64,000 nt of DNA from Rhodopseudomonas pentothenatexigens (GCF_900218015.1 NZ_UFQQ01000004.1:1-64000); one strand, 5' to 3'; shown: positions 1 through 8,534, counted from the first letter of the stretch. Made by a program: numbers and translations. Notes: generated by a model from the sequence alone, not told the origin.

Positions 1-495
1 GCCCGGATAGCCGGTCCAGGGCGTATCGAACTGCGACACCGCCTTACCGAAGGTGAAGCCGGCGAACTGGATGAAGGCGTAGTACACGCCGAGCGTACCG
101 GCGGCGATGCCGTCACCCGTGGTCCAGTTGAAGGTCGCATCGAAGTAGGTGCGAACCACGCCGTACTCGGTCGCGGTGCGGGTATCGATGTTCAGATCCT
201 GACGGGACCGGAAGATGTAGCTGTTGGCGAGGCGGTTCTTCTGGCCGGCGTTGCCGTTCCAGGCCGGCATGTCGTAGGCGGCGCCGCCGAACATCGTCAC
301 GTCGGCGCGCAGATAGCCGCCGAGCTTGATGCAGGTGTCGGTGCCCGGGATGTAGTAGAAGCCGGCGCCGTAGATCGAGCAGACCTTCACGTATTCGACG
401 GCCTTCGCCTTCAACGGAAGATCAGCGGCCTGGGCGCTGCCGACGGCGATCACCGCCGCGGCTGTTCCCAGCGCCAGTTGCTTGATGAAGTTCAT
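1..495 (-). CDS. Outer-membrane porin, Rhizobiales type (partial, C-terminus outside window)
   Basis: The first 165 codons of an outer-membrane beta-barrel porin; the gene runs off the left edge. The start ATG (493-495) is preceded by a good Shine-Dalgarno (GGAGGG, seven bases upstream). Residues 1-23 form a cleavable signal peptide ending AQA, followed by ADLPLKAKAVEYVKVC. The next part reads CSIYGAGFYYIPGTDTCIKLGGYLR, the hallmark amino terminus of the Omp2b/porin family of Bradyrhizobium, Rhodopseudomonas and Brucella, with a conserved cysteine pair. It should sit in the outer membrane as a trimeric general diffusion pore. About 580 bases of non-coding leader lie upstream. Family assignment is firm; substrate preference cannot be told. 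Confidence 0.93.
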   Translation of the reverse strand, partial: MNFIKQLALGTAAAVIAVGSAQAADLPLKAKAVEYVKVCSIYGAGFYYIPGTDTCIKLGGYLRADVTMFGGAAYDMPAWNGNAGQKNRLANSYIFRSRQDLNIDTRTATEYGVVRTYFDATFNWTTGDGIAAGTLGVYYAFIQFAGFTFGKAVSQFDTPWTGYPG

Positions 496-616
496 TGCAA
501 CCCTCCAAGGTCAACAAGTGGATGGAGCCGGTTCCTGCGGGCGTCGCCCGAGGTGGCCCTGTGACGCGAAGTTCGCCAGCGCCTCGGCGCGACAGACCTC
601 TCAACGGGACGACTTG

Positions 617-646
617 TGTTTGCCCCACCCCGTCTGTTGCGGATCA
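617..646 (-). promoter_or_regulatory. Possible RpoE(ECF11)-like promoter upstream of the porin
   Basis: On the minus strand TGATCC (646-641) is followed after exactly 18 bases by CAAACA (622-617). The -35 equals the reported R. sphaeroides RpoE consensus; the -10 differs in its first base. It points at the porin about 120 bases downstream. A near-identical arrangement occurs at 13384-13413 beside the rpoE-chrR genes. Weak evidence, prediction only. Confidence 0.3.
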
Positions 647-708
647 TGGTTGATTTCATCACGTTAGCAAATTCATTTATCTACTCAGCAATATGTTTGG
701 CGCGTCAC

Positions 709-724
709 GTTGCATTTGTGCAAC
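709..724. promoter_or_regulatory. Perfect dyad GTTGCA-TTTG-TGCAAC, operator-like
   Basis: A 16-base perfect inverted repeat lies in the 582-base non-coding region between the porin and the MarR gene. Its core TTGCA-N4-TGCAA (710-723) has the spacing and TTG/CAA outer bases of Crp/Fnr-family sites. A related TTGCACAA follows about 12 bases later in the opposite sense. The surrounding stretch (650-750) is clearly AT-richer than the rest. The rest of 496-1104 shows no credible gene. Confidence 0.4.
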
Positions 725-1104
725 AAACGCGTCGCATTGCACAAAACGGCAAGCGTGGGTGTTGCAGGACGGCCAGATACGGTCGTCGCTGCTCGGACGC
801 CTGCCTGGCGAGCTCTGCATCCGCAGCGACCGGTCGACCCGGGATGATGGTGCGCCGGCGTGCACTTCCGACTTCAAGCGGTCGCTGAGTCATGCAATAT
901 TTGCTGTGAAGCGCCGTCGCGACGGAGGGTGGGGATTCGCGTCAGTTGAGGTAATGAAGTCCAATTGGCGCCGCAGTGTCGTCTGACAGTTGAAACCTCG
1001 CAGCGATGCGCGCGAGCAATCGAAAATCTGTGTACACTGTCAACCTATTTGCGTGAACAAGCTATGCACGAGCAGTCGTGGTCGTGCGGGATGCGTGCCC
1101 AACA

Positions 1105-1617
1105 ATGCAGACGAAGAGCAAAGTCGAACACCGCGCTGCGCGCGATTCGACCATCGACCCTGACGTTGCCCGGCGATTCGCAACCACGGTGGCGAGCGTC
1201 GCCGTGTATCTCGACGAGATTCGCCACTTCAGGGCCAAGGCCATGGGTATCAGCGGCCCGCAATTCGCGCTGCTGATGGCGGTGATGGATCTGGAACAGG
1301 GGGATGGCGTCTCGGTGCGTCATGTCGCCAAGGCCGTCCTGGTCGATCCCTCGTTCATCACCACGCAATCGAAGCTGCTGGAGAAGAAGGGCCTGCTGAG
1401 GCGACAGGTGGACGCCGCCGACGCCCGGGTGGTGAAGCTCTCGCTCTCCGACAAGGCCTATAAGCAGATTGCCGGCTTGGCCGCGGAGGAACGCGCCTTG
1501 AACAGCTTCGTGTTCGAAGACACCAGCAGCGATAGCCTCGAACGGCTGGTCTCGCAGTTGGCCGACCTGCAGGTCCGGTTCGAAAAGGCGAGCCTCAAGC
1601 TCGCCAGCGGCCTATAG
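1105..1617 (+). CDS. MarR-family transcriptional regulator
   Basis: A 170-residue winged-helix regulator. The central segment FALLMAVMDLEQGDGVSVRHVAKAVLVDPSFITTQSKLLEKKGLLRRQVDAADARVVKLSLSD carries the MarR helix-turn-helix and beta-wing (roughly residues 50-115); long flanking helices would form the dimer. Proteins of this family repress nearby genes and release DNA on binding small, often aromatic, ligands. The start is uncertain: an in-frame GTG lies at 1078, but neither start has a strong ribosome site. It ends tail to tail, overlapping by six bases, with a hydrolase gene on the other strand. Its target is unknown. Confidence 0.85.
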   Translation: MQTKSKVEHRAARDSTIDPDVARRFATTVASVAVYLDEIRHFRAKAMGISGPQFALLMAVMDLEQGDGVSVRHVAKAVLVDPSFITTQSKLLEKKGLLRRQVDAADARVVKLSLSDKAYKQIAGLAAEERALNSFVFEDTSSDSLERLVSQLADLQVRFEKASLKLASGL

Positions 1618-2760
1618 GGGCGGCGAAGAATGGCTGATGCTGCCGTTGTCGGTTGGCCCGGGATCCAGATGCTGGCCTAACCAATCAAACACGAAGTCGG
1701 CAAGCAGGATTGGATCGTAGCCCGCCAGATTCCAAGGCTCGCCGTGGCCATCGCCGAACACCTCGATCAGAAGATCGCGGCTGTGCGGATGGCGCTCGGC
1801 GAGCAGGCGGCGGGCATGCGACGGGTCGATGCCGTCGCTCGCGCGCAACGGCACCAGCATCGGGCAGCGAACCGCGGGTGCACGAGGCGAGCCAAGCATC
1901 AGCCCGGGCGCTCCACCGCACGCATTGGTCTGGCGCTCGGTCCACAGCTCCCAGAGCCCGCCATCGCAGACCGCGGCAGCGACGCGGCCATCGAGCGCGA
2001 CACCTCGCGCGACCATCGATGATGGACTGCCGTCCGAGATCACCGCAATGCGGTCCGGGTCGATCCGGAGGGTGTCGACGATATAGTCGACGATTGCCAC
2101 GATCGCCGTCTCCGGGCCGGTTCTGAAGGGAGCGGACAGATCTTCTTGGGGCGGAAGATCGACGCACAATAGCGCCATCCCGTGCTGACGCGCTGATCGC
2201 AACACCAGCGACAGAATCTCTTCCTTGGTCCGCCGGCACTCGGCCACACACACCACGATCGGCGCCGTGCCGGCCCCCCGCGTGGCGATCGGCAAGTGAA
2301 AACAATCAAGCGACCGCCCCTCGAGCCAGGGTATCGTAACTGTTTGTCCCTGCGGATATAAGTTGGTCAGAAATTGCCGCAGGCATTGTCGCGCCAGCGA
2401 GCCGAGCCGTTGGTCTTTGCCGTCGGGGCACTGCTCGATCGCCGCGGCCATGAAGTAATTGGCCGCGTGCAGCCAGCTTCTCTGCGCTGCGACGTAGTTG
2501 CAGGACCGAGTGGCTTCGTCGGCGCGCCGCCGATGCAAGCTGCCCAATTCTTCCCAGGTACGGCGCCAGCCCGGCCCGTTGCTGGCGCGGATCAGACCAG
2601 CCGCGGTGACGCACTCCGAATAAGTCGCGCCATCGGTCTGCGCCACGCACAGCAGGCGGCGGAATTCCGCGCTGTACTCGTCGTGGTCGAGCAGTCCTCG
2701 CACGTCGCGATGATCCCGAATGCGGTGGTCCAGTTGCAAGGCCGCAAGCCCCTCCCGCAT
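1612..2760 (-). CDS. Alpha/beta-hydrolase of the FrsA / dihydroxypseudooxynicotine-hydrolase type, altered nucleophile motif
   Basis: A 382-residue protein with a helical N-terminal half (about residues 20-130) and a C-terminal alpha/beta-hydrolase core (about 165-365), the plan of FrsA/DUF1100-like hydrolases. The strand IDPDRIAV (233-240) and following helix align with the nucleophile elbow of such enzymes, but where GxSxG is expected the protein reads S242-D-G244-S-P246. The aligned nucleophile is glycine, with serines at 242, 245, 247 and 248 nearby. A candidate acid/histidine region, DGHGEPW, is near residue 340. It could be an inactive homologue or use a shifted serine. Start: ATG at 2760 abuts AGGAG with no spacer, so an internal TTG a few codons in is a possible alternative. 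Confidence 0.68.
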   Translation of the reverse strand: MREGLAALQLDHRIRDHRDVRGLLDHDEYSAEFRRLLCVAQTDGATYSECVTAAGLIRASNGPGWRRTWEELGSLHRRRADEATRSCNYVAAQRSWLHAANYFMAAAIEQCPDGKDQRLGSLARQCLRQFLTNLYPQGQTVTIPWLEGRSLDCFHLPIATRGAGTAPIVVCVAECRRTKEEILSLVLRSARQHGMALLCVDLPPQEDLSAPFRTGPETAIVAIVDYIVDTLRIDPDRIAVISDGSPSSMVARGVALDGRVAAAVCDGGLWELWTERQTNACGGAPGLMLGSPRAPAVRCPMLVPLRASDGIDPSHARRLLAERHPHSRDLLIEVFGDGHGEPWNLAGYDPILLADFVFDWLGQHLDPGPTDNGSISHSSPPL

Positions 2761-2942
2761 CTCCTAACCGGCTTCGTTAAATTACTAAGCTGAATCAATA
2801 AACGAGTTGTGAGCCGCTGTCACCGGCGAACGAACCGCCGAACCCTTGAGTCGTCGCTGCAGCGCACGCGCGGATGCGCGTCGGCGTGATTGCCAATGAG
2901 GGGATGAATACCGCGCCTCTCGCGAAGGCCGGTCAGGAATAA

Positions 2943-3027
2943 TGGTGCCCCTGGCCGGGATCGAACCAGCACTCCTTGCGGAACTCGATTTTGAGTCGAG
3001 CGCGTCTACCAGTTCCGCCACAGGGGC
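2943..3027 (-). tRNA. tRNA-Leu (anticodon CAA)
   Basis: An 85-base type II tRNA on the minus strand. The acceptor stem GCCCCTG pairs with CAGGGGC, and discriminator A and CCA are encoded at 2943-2946. The anticodon stem CTCGA/TCGAG closes the loop CTCAAAA, giving anticodon CAA, which reads UUG. The long variable arm and the T-arm GGTTCGATCCC are typical of leucine tRNA. Confidence 0.96.
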
Positions 3028-3191
3028 CTGCGCAGCCGAGTTCCGGCCACGAAGCGGGCGGACTATAGCGGGCCGGAAGTCGGGGTCAACCCGACGCCAA
3101 GCAGCGCTCGCGAGACACCACCGTTTGATCCAACGCAGTCTCGACAGCGGAACGGCACCGCGTTACGACCCGGCGCAGCGTGGAGCCCGCC

Positions 3192-3740
3192 ATGACCGCT
3201 GACCTTTCCGCCCCTCCCGGAATTGCCGCCGAGCCCGCCGACGCGGCCAGGATCGCCGCGGGCGTGGCGCTAACGGTGGCGGCCGTCGCCGTGGCGGCGC
3301 TCGGTTTGGCTTGGTTCTCTCAGCTCGTGCTGGAGATGGCGCCGTGCAAGCTCTGTCTGGAGCAGCGCTACGCCTATTATCTCGACGTTCCCATCGGGCT
3401 GCTGATCGCTTTGGCGGCCTGGCGCCGTGCGCCGGTCTGGCTGCTCGGCGCCGGGCTGGCGGTGCTGGGTCTGATGGCTCTCGGCAACGCTGGTCTGGCC
3501 GCCTACCATGCCGGTGTCGAATGGCAGCTCTGGGCGGGGCCGTCTGATTGCAGCGGTCCCCTGCTCGATCTGAGCAAGGCCGGGGGGCTGCTCGCACAGC
3601 TCGACAAGGTGAAAGTGGTGCGCTGCGACGAGGTGCAGTGGCGGTTTCTGGGACTGTCCTTCGCCGGCTATAATGTGTTGATGTCGCTGGCGCTTGCGGC
3701 TCTCTGCGGCTGGGGTCTTGCCCGGCTGCGGCAGCGCTGA
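3192..3740 (+). CDS. dsbB: DsbB-family disulfide-bond formation protein
   Basis: A 182-residue membrane protein with four predicted transmembrane helices. C52-K-L-C55 follows the first helix, and a second periplasmic cysteine pair is at C120 and C145. This is the DsbB layout, in which the first pair passes electrons to quinone and the second reoxidises DsbA in the periplasm. An Arg directly after the first pair (LEQRYAYY) fits the quinone-site arginine of DsbB. ATG 3192 is chosen because GGAG lies seven bases upstream; an upstream in-frame GTG (3180) has no such site. The stop is three bases from the convergent AbrB-type gene. Confidence 0.85.
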   Translation: MTADLSAPPGIAAEPADAARIAAGVALTVAAVAVAALGLAWFSQLVLEMAPCKLCLEQRYAYYLDVPIGLLIALAAWRRAPVWLLGAGLAVLGLMALGNAGLAAYHAGVEWQLWAGPSDCSGPLLDLSKAGGLLAQLDKVKVVRCDEVQWRFLGLSFAGYNVLMSLALAALCGWGLARLRQR

Positions 3741-3743
3741 GTC

Positions 3744-4823
3744 TCAATCGTCGAGATCGTCCGGGCTTTTCCCGAAGAGATGCACGATCCCGGGCGTGAC
3801 GATCGACACGTAGATGAAACGGGACAAGTGGTGCGCGCCGACGAACACCGGGTCGATGTGCAGTGTCAGCGCCAACGCCATCATCGCATCCATTGCGCCG
3901 GGCGCGAACGCCACCACCAGATCGTTGAGCCTGACCGGCGAGATCAGCATGATCGCCACCACGAACATCGCTGAAATTCCGATTGCCACTGCGAACGATC
4001 CGAACGCCGCCCCGATATAGCTGACGATGGTGCGCGGCTTGATCGCGCCGAACCGCGCGCCGATCAGCGTCCCGATCCCGACCAGGGCCGCCAGATACGC
4101 CCATTCCGGCAGCGTGCCTTCGACCCAACCGGCGCCGTGCAGCACCGACGATCCGAGCATCGCGCCGAACATCCAGCTCGCCGGGAAGTTCACCAGCCGT
4201 AGCAGCAGGGCGACGCCGACCGCGACCGCAATCAGGATTGCCAGAACCAGCGGCGTCGCTTCCGGGCCTCGCGAGGGGAGAGCGCCGTGGCCGGTCATGC
4301 CGATCAGCGCCAGCAGCATCGGCACCGCGCTGGTGAGAATGATCACCCTCATGACTTGGACGACGGCGATCCCCGGCACATCGGCCTTTCGCTCGGTGGC
4401 CAGCATGATGATCTGCGACAGCGCGCCCGGGCTGCCGGCGAGCAATGCCGAGGTGCGGTCCCAGCCGTGGACGCGCTGCAGATAGATGCTGCTGCCAAAG
4501 GTGGCACAGAACGTCGCCACCGCAAGCAGGCCGATCGTCACCGGGTAGGAGGCGAGGTTGTGCACCATGGCCGGCGACACTACCGCTCCCAGCGAGACGC
4601 CGAGTGCCATCAGCACGATGTGCGACAGCGGCGGCGGCAGCCCCATCTTTCGTCCCGCGAGCCCGGCGGCACCGACCGCAATCATCGCGCCGGTGATCAA
4701 TCCGCCCGGAAACTGCGCCCAATAGAACAGTGCACCGCCGGCAATGCCGATCGCGATGGTTTCAAGAACTTGAAGGGTCCTGGACCGCCAACTTATGGCG
4801 GTCAGCGCGGAATCTGGAGGCAC
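3744..4823 (-). CDS. AbrB-family polytopic membrane protein (PF05145 type)
   Basis: A 359-residue integral membrane protein of about ten hydrophobic helices arranged as two related halves, each with a glycine-rich segment: FPGGLITGAMIAVGAAG near residue 43 and NFPASWMFGAMLGSSVLHG near 215. This duplication is diagnostic of the membrane AbrB family, once called 'ammonia monooxygenase' in error and unrelated to the DNA-binding AbrB. E. coli AbrB controls aidB-regulated phenotypes in an unclear way; a transport role is suspected. The start is a GTG at 4823 with a weak AAGG site. No operon partner is evident. Confidence 0.78.
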   Translation of the reverse strand: MPPDSALTAISWRSRTLQVLETIAIGIAGGALFYWAQFPGGLITGAMIAVGAAGLAGRKMGLPPPLSHIVLMALGVSLGAVVSPAMVHNLASYPVTIGLLAVATFCATFGSSIYLQRVHGWDRTSALLAGSPGALSQIIMLATERKADVPGIAVVQVMRVIILTSAVPMLLALIGMTGHGALPSRGPEATPLVLAILIAVAVGVALLLRLVNFPASWMFGAMLGSSVLHGAGWVEGTLPEWAYLAALVGIGTLIGARFGAIKPRTIVSYIGAAFGSFAVAIGISAMFVVAIMLISPVRLNDLVVAFAPGAMDAMMALALTLHIDPVFVGAHHLSRFIYVSIVTPGIVHLFGKSPDDLDD

Positions 4824-4985
4824 GCGACCTTATTGCAAATCAGAATACCTTCGACAATTGCGTCCCGCGCGCGGTGCCATGCCGGCGGTCGCCGCCGAAA
4901 GCGAGCATTGGTAATCGGGTCGCAATTGTCAGTTGCATATCGTCAGATAGAATATCATCGGGATGGGTAGCGAGGAGACCTGACG

Positions 4986-5519
4986 ATGAAGCTTGAAAGT
5001 CACGCGACAACCGGGGTGCTGCTGACGGTGGCGGCGTTGCTGACGACCACGCCGGCGCAAGCGCTGACCGCGCAGGAGTGCAGCGCCAAATATCAGGCGG
5101 CCAAGGCCGATGGCTCGCTGAACGACCAGAGCTGGAACGACTTCCGCAAGCAGCATTGTGGTGCCGAGGCCGCAGCGTCTCCGAGCGCAGGCGACAGCAA
5201 AACGGCCGAGACCAAACCGGCAGATGCCAAGCCGGAGGCCAAGCCTGACGCAAAGCCTGACACGGGCGGAGCGCCAGCCAAGGCCGAGAGCAAAGCCAAG
5301 AAGAAGAGCGCGGCCGCGCCGGCCGTGTCCCAGGGACCCGCGGTGTATCCGACCGCCATCGACGCCAAGTTCGCCAAGGAAAAGCCCACGCTCGCCCGAC
5401 TGCACACCTGCGCGCAGCAGTGGAGGGCCAACAAGGCCGCCAACACCACGGGCGGATTGCGCTGGATTCAGAAGGGCGGCGGTTACTGGAGCGAGTGCAA
5501 CAAGCGGCTGAAGGGATGA
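4986..5519 (+). CDS. Small secreted/periplasmic protein with Lys/Ala/Pro-rich linker, unknown function
   Basis: A 177-residue protein preceded by an excellent ribosome site (GAGGAG). Residues 1-27 form a signal peptide ending AQA. Two short conserved cysteine-containing modules flank a low-complexity middle. The first is LTAQECSAKYQAAKADGSL...QSWNDFRKQHC (about 28-58). A linker of repeated AKPEAKPDAKPD units follows (about 70-105). The second module (about 115-177) has LHTCAQQWRANKAAN and a final GGYWSECNKRLKG. Similar proteins are common in Bradyrhizobium relatives without assigned function. The four cysteines suggest disulfides made in the periplasm. Confidence 0.72.
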   Translation: MKLESHATTGVLLTVAALLTTTPAQALTAQECSAKYQAAKADGSLNDQSWNDFRKQHCGAEAAASPSAGDSKTAETKPADAKPEAKPDAKPDTGGAPAKAESKAKKKSAAAPAVSQGPAVYPTAIDAKFAKEKPTLARLHTCAQQWRANKAANTTGGLRWIQKGGGYWSECNKRLKG

Positions 5520-5680
5520 TCCGTCAGCCGCGGACGCGAGCGAGGATCCCGTGGTCCGGCCTGTGCCCATGCGGAGGCGCTGGCTGACATCGGCCGCATA
5601 GCAGCCGTCCTGCTCTTGCGATTGACAGGTTCCCGCGGAGCCCGCATCGCTGCGGGCGTCTTTCTGGATGAGGGAAACCG

Positions 5681-6064
5681 ATGATCGCCAGTATCGGCCT
5701 GATCCTGCTGTGCCAGCTCGCAGGCGAAGTGATCGCGCGCGGGCTCGGCTGGCCGCTGCCGAGCCCGGTGCTGGGCTTGATGTTGCTGTTCGGCCTGCTG
5801 GTGGCGCGCGACTACGTCACGCCGTTGGCACGCGGACCGCTCGGTGACGGCGGCGTCGAGGAGGCGTCCAAGGGGATGCTGGCGCATTTGTCGCTGCTGT
5901 TCGTTCCGGCGGGCGTGGGCGTGATCCAGCAGCTCGACATGATCACCGCCCACGGTATTGCGATCATGCTGGTGCTGGCCGGGTCGGTGCTGATCACCCT
6001 GGTGGTCACGGTGGTGACGTTCGTGGTGGTGGCGCGGCTGCTGTCGATGTGGGTGCCGCGATGA
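5681..6064 (+). CDS. CidA/LrgA-family holin-like membrane protein
   Basis: A 127-residue protein of four hydrophobic helices with family landmarks: QLAGEVIARGLGWPLPSPVLGLMLLFG near residues 13-40 and LSLLFVPAGVGVI near 68. CidA/LrgA proteins act with a CidB/LrgB partner at the inner membrane. They were first described as holin/antiholin-like modulators of murein hydrolases and later also linked to pyruvate or other small-metabolite transport. The ribosome site GAGGG is well placed before ATG 5681. It overlaps the next gene by four bases (ATGA), so translation is coupled. Confidence 0.88.
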   Translation: MIASIGLILLCQLAGEVIARGLGWPLPSPVLGLMLLFGLLVARDYVTPLARGPLGDGGVEEASKGMLAHLSLLFVPAGVGVIQQLDMITAHGIAIMLVLAGSVLITLVVTVVTFVVVARLLSMWVPR

Positions 6065-6783
6065 ACGCCAACCCGTTCTCGCTGTGGGTGTATCTGTCGC
6101 AGACCCCGCTGCTGTGGCTGACCGTGACGCTGCTGGTCTACGCCGCGACCGATGCGGTATCGCAGGCCACCGGGCGCAATCCGCTGGTCAATCCCGTTCT
6201 GCACGCCATGTGGATCATCGGCGTGTTCCTGTGGGCGACCGGAACCTCCTACACCACCTATTTCAGCGGCGCCCAGTTCGTGCACTTCCTGCTCGGCCCG
6301 GCGACCGTGGCGCTGGCGGTACCGCTGTATGAGAACCGCAAGCTGGTGCTGGCCGCGATCCTGCCGATGGCGCTGGCGCTGGTGGTCGGCTGCGTCACCG
6401 CGATCGTCTCGGTGGTGTGGTTGGCGCAGCTTGCCGGGCTGCCGGAGACCGTGGTGCTGTCGCTGGCGCCGAAATCGGTCACCGCGGGCGTCGCGATGGG
6501 GATCAGCGAGTCGCTGCATGCCGATCCGTCGCTGACCGCGGTGGCGGTAATCCTGACCGGCATTCTCGGCGCGATCGTCGTCTCACCGCTGATGAACCGG
6601 CTCGGCATTCGCGATTACCGCGCGCGCGGCTTCGCGGTCGGCCTCGCCTCGCATGGCATCGGCACCGCGCGGGCATTCCAGGTCGACGCCATCGCGGGCG
6701 TGTTCGCCGGCATCGCGATGAGCCTGAACGCGCTGATCACCGCGCTGCTGGTGCCGGTCCTGGTCACGCTGCTGGTGCGCTGA
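6061..6783 (+). CDS. CidB/LrgB-family membrane protein
   Basis: A 240-residue polytopic protein of the LrgB family. The signature LSLAPKSVTAGVAMGISESLHADPSLTAVAVILTGILGA is at about residues 134-172, and ARGFAVGLASHGIGTARAF near 188. It starts inside the stop of the cidA-like gene, forming a two-gene operon. Together the pair is expected to form a membrane complex that affects autolysis or exports small metabolites. No adjacent lytSR/cidR regulator is present, so its control cannot be inferred here. Confidence 0.9.
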   Translation: MNANPFSLWVYLSQTPLLWLTVTLLVYAATDAVSQATGRNPLVNPVLHAMWIIGVFLWATGTSYTTYFSGAQFVHFLLGPATVALAVPLYENRKLVLAAILPMALALVVGCVTAIVSVVWLAQLAGLPETVVLSLAPKSVTAGVAMGISESLHADPSLTAVAVILTGILGAIVVSPLMNRLGIRDYRARGFAVGLASHGIGTARAFQVDAIAGVFAGIAMSLNALITALLVPVLVTLLVR

Positions 6784-6877
6784 GTTCGGCGCGCGCCCTC
6801 GCCGCAGCGTGATTTGCCGCCGTCGCAACCGCCGCGTTACGCTTTGCGCGTCAATCATCCCCCTGAGGATGTCGCCG

Positions 6878-7342
6878 ATGTCCGATGTTTCAGTGGGGCC
6901 TGCCTCGTACGTGGCGGCCCCGCCGCTGCGCTGGTCGGTGCCGCGTCCTGTCGTGGCGATTGTGGCCGCGCTGATCGCGGTAACCGCCGCGATCCTGGCC
7001 TCGCCCGATGCGGCCACCGCGGCGCGCGCCCAGAGCGATGCCGAACTGGTATTGCTGCTGCGGTTCATGGCCGGCGTGAAGGCATTGCTGGCGCTGGCTG
7101 CGCTCGGCGCGGTGGTATGGCGGCTCGGCTATCCCGCGTCGCCCGTGACGAGTGCAGCCTACGTGCTCGCGCCCGCCCTAATGCTTGCGGCGCCGCTGCT
7201 GATCTGGCAGATCGCCCCGACCGCGCTCGGCGCCGGGCTGTTTCATGGCGGCTTGGCGCTGCTGCTGCTCGCTTTGTTTGCCGACCGCGGCCAGACCTCG
7301 GAATTGGTCCGGCGCAAACTGCTGGCTCGGCGGACGGTCTGA
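6878..7342 (+). CDS. Hypothetical membrane protein, four predicted helices
   Basis: A 154-residue protein of unknown function. Hydrophobic segments lie near residues 22-42, 66-84, 96-112 and 122-138. There is no signal peptide or recognisable catalytic motif, and the C-terminus is basic (RRKLLARR). ATG 6878 is preferred over 6869 because the site TGAGGA lies eight bases before it. It follows the cidB-like gene by about 95 bases and ends three bases from the convergent esterase gene. I do not recognise a family. Confidence 0.6.
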   Translation: MSDVSVGPASYVAAPPLRWSVPRPVVAIVAALIAVTAAILASPDAATAARAQSDAELVLLLRFMAGVKALLALAALGAVVWRLGYPASPVTSAAYVLAPALMLAAPLLIWQIAPTALGAGLFHGGLALLLLALFADRGQTSELVRRKLLARRTV

Positions 7343-7345
7343 GCG

Positions 7346-8422
7346 CTACGCCGCCGGCCCCTCGAGCCAATCGAGCAGCGCCACGTTGGCCTCGCGCGGG
7401 TAGCTGTGACTGAGATCGGCGATCTCGCGGTAGCTGACCTCGGCGCCGGCCGAGACCAGCGATTCGTGGGCCTGTCGGGCCACCTCGACCGGAAACATCC
7501 AGTCGTGGCGGCCGTGCACGATCTGGATCGGCAGCCCGCGCAGCCGCGCGACGTCCGCGGCGCCGGCGAGCAGCGGATGGAAGCTGGCAGCGATCGGCGC
7601 CAGATGGGTGAACGGCGAGTCGCTGACGAGGCCCGAGACGTAGCAGAACGTGCCGCCGTCGCTGAGGCCGGTCAGCAGCAGCCGCGACGGATCGACCCGC
7701 CAATGCCCTCGCACCTCGTCGAGGATGCGGGCCAGATTCGGCGAATCGACATCGTCGCCCATCAGCGCCCAGGTCCGCCCCATCGCGGTCGGCGCCACCA
7801 CGATCGCGCCGCGGCTGCGGGCGTCCCGCAGCCAGCTCCACAGGAACAGCCGGCCGTGACCGCTGCCGCCGTGCAGCGCCATCACCAGCGGCCACTCCCG
7901 GTCCGGGTCGTAATATTCCGGCACGTAGAGCGAATAGCCGCCGCGGCTGCCGGGTTCGTTGAACCGGTGAAACACCCCGCTGTCCGGATGCTTCGGCTGT
8001 GTCAGCCGCGCCAGCAGTGCCTCGTTCTGCTGGCTGGCCGGATCGAGGAAGAAGCTCGACACCGGCGGCAGATTGGCCGCGAGCGGATACAGCGCTTCCA
8101 GCGCCTGCGGCAGATGTCGCAGCGCGCGGAACACGTCTGCCAAATCGCCCTGGCCTGCATCCACCGCGCGCAGGCCCGCAAACGCCATGAGCGCCTGCTC
8201 GCCGGCGATCTGGAGCGGGCTGCGCAGATGGGCGAACGTCTCCGGCCAGCCGGCGAGCCGTGGCAGCCCGGCGCGCAACGCGTCCTCCGGCGTGCCGGCG
8301 AGCTGCATCAGATCGCTGAATTCCGGCGGATGCAGATAGCGCGCGACGAAACCGAGCGATTCGAGGGTCTGCAGCAGCGGCGGCAGCAGAGCCACGATGT
8401 CGTCCACCACGGTTTCGCTCAT
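7346..8422 (-). CDS. Alpha/beta-hydrolase, phospholipase/carboxylesterase-like
   Basis: A 358-residue predicted cytoplasmic esterase. The N-terminal 165 residues are helical and of no known fold. The C-terminal half has the esterase-D/carboxylesterase layout: oxyanion-hole segment MALHGGSGHGR, nucleophile elbow LLLTGLSDGGTF (intact GxSxG), an acid near GRHDWMFPVEVA, and a histidine in DLSHSYPREAN near the C-terminus. Substrate is unknown. Start ATG 8422 has a strong GGGAGG site. It is transcribed away from the chemoreceptor terminator. Confidence 0.78.
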   Translation of the reverse strand: MSETVVDDIVALLPPLLQTLESLGFVARYLHPPEFSDLMQLAGTPEDALRAGLPRLAGWPETFAHLRSPLQIAGEQALMAFAGLRAVDAGQGDLADVFRALRHLPQALEALYPLAANLPPVSSFFLDPASQQNEALLARLTQPKHPDSGVFHRFNEPGSRGGYSLYVPEYYDPDREWPLVMALHGGSGHGRLFLWSWLRDARSRGAIVVAPTAMGRTWALMGDDVDSPNLARILDEVRGHWRVDPSRLLLTGLSDGGTFCYVSGLVSDSPFTHLAPIAASFHPLLAGAADVARLRGLPIQIVHGRHDWMFPVEVARQAHESLVSAGAEVSYREIADLSHSYPREANVALLDWLEGPAA

Positions 8423-8534
8423 CGTGACCTCCCGATTGCAGACCAGCGGGGTACGACGATCGAAATCGGCGCAGCCGCAAGGCGCCGAGAGTGGCAGTCG
8501 ACAGCGGCGATGCAACCGCAAATCGTCGGGGCCA

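Noticed and set aside
3163-4722. 519-codon minus-strand frame over dsbB and the AbrB-type gene
   Set aside because: R/A/P-rich translation with no family; both real genes are clear in other frames.
5681-6783. Toxin-antitoxin or phage holin module
   Set aside because: Both genes match CidA/LrgA and CidB/LrgB families; no phage lysin or other phage genes nearby.
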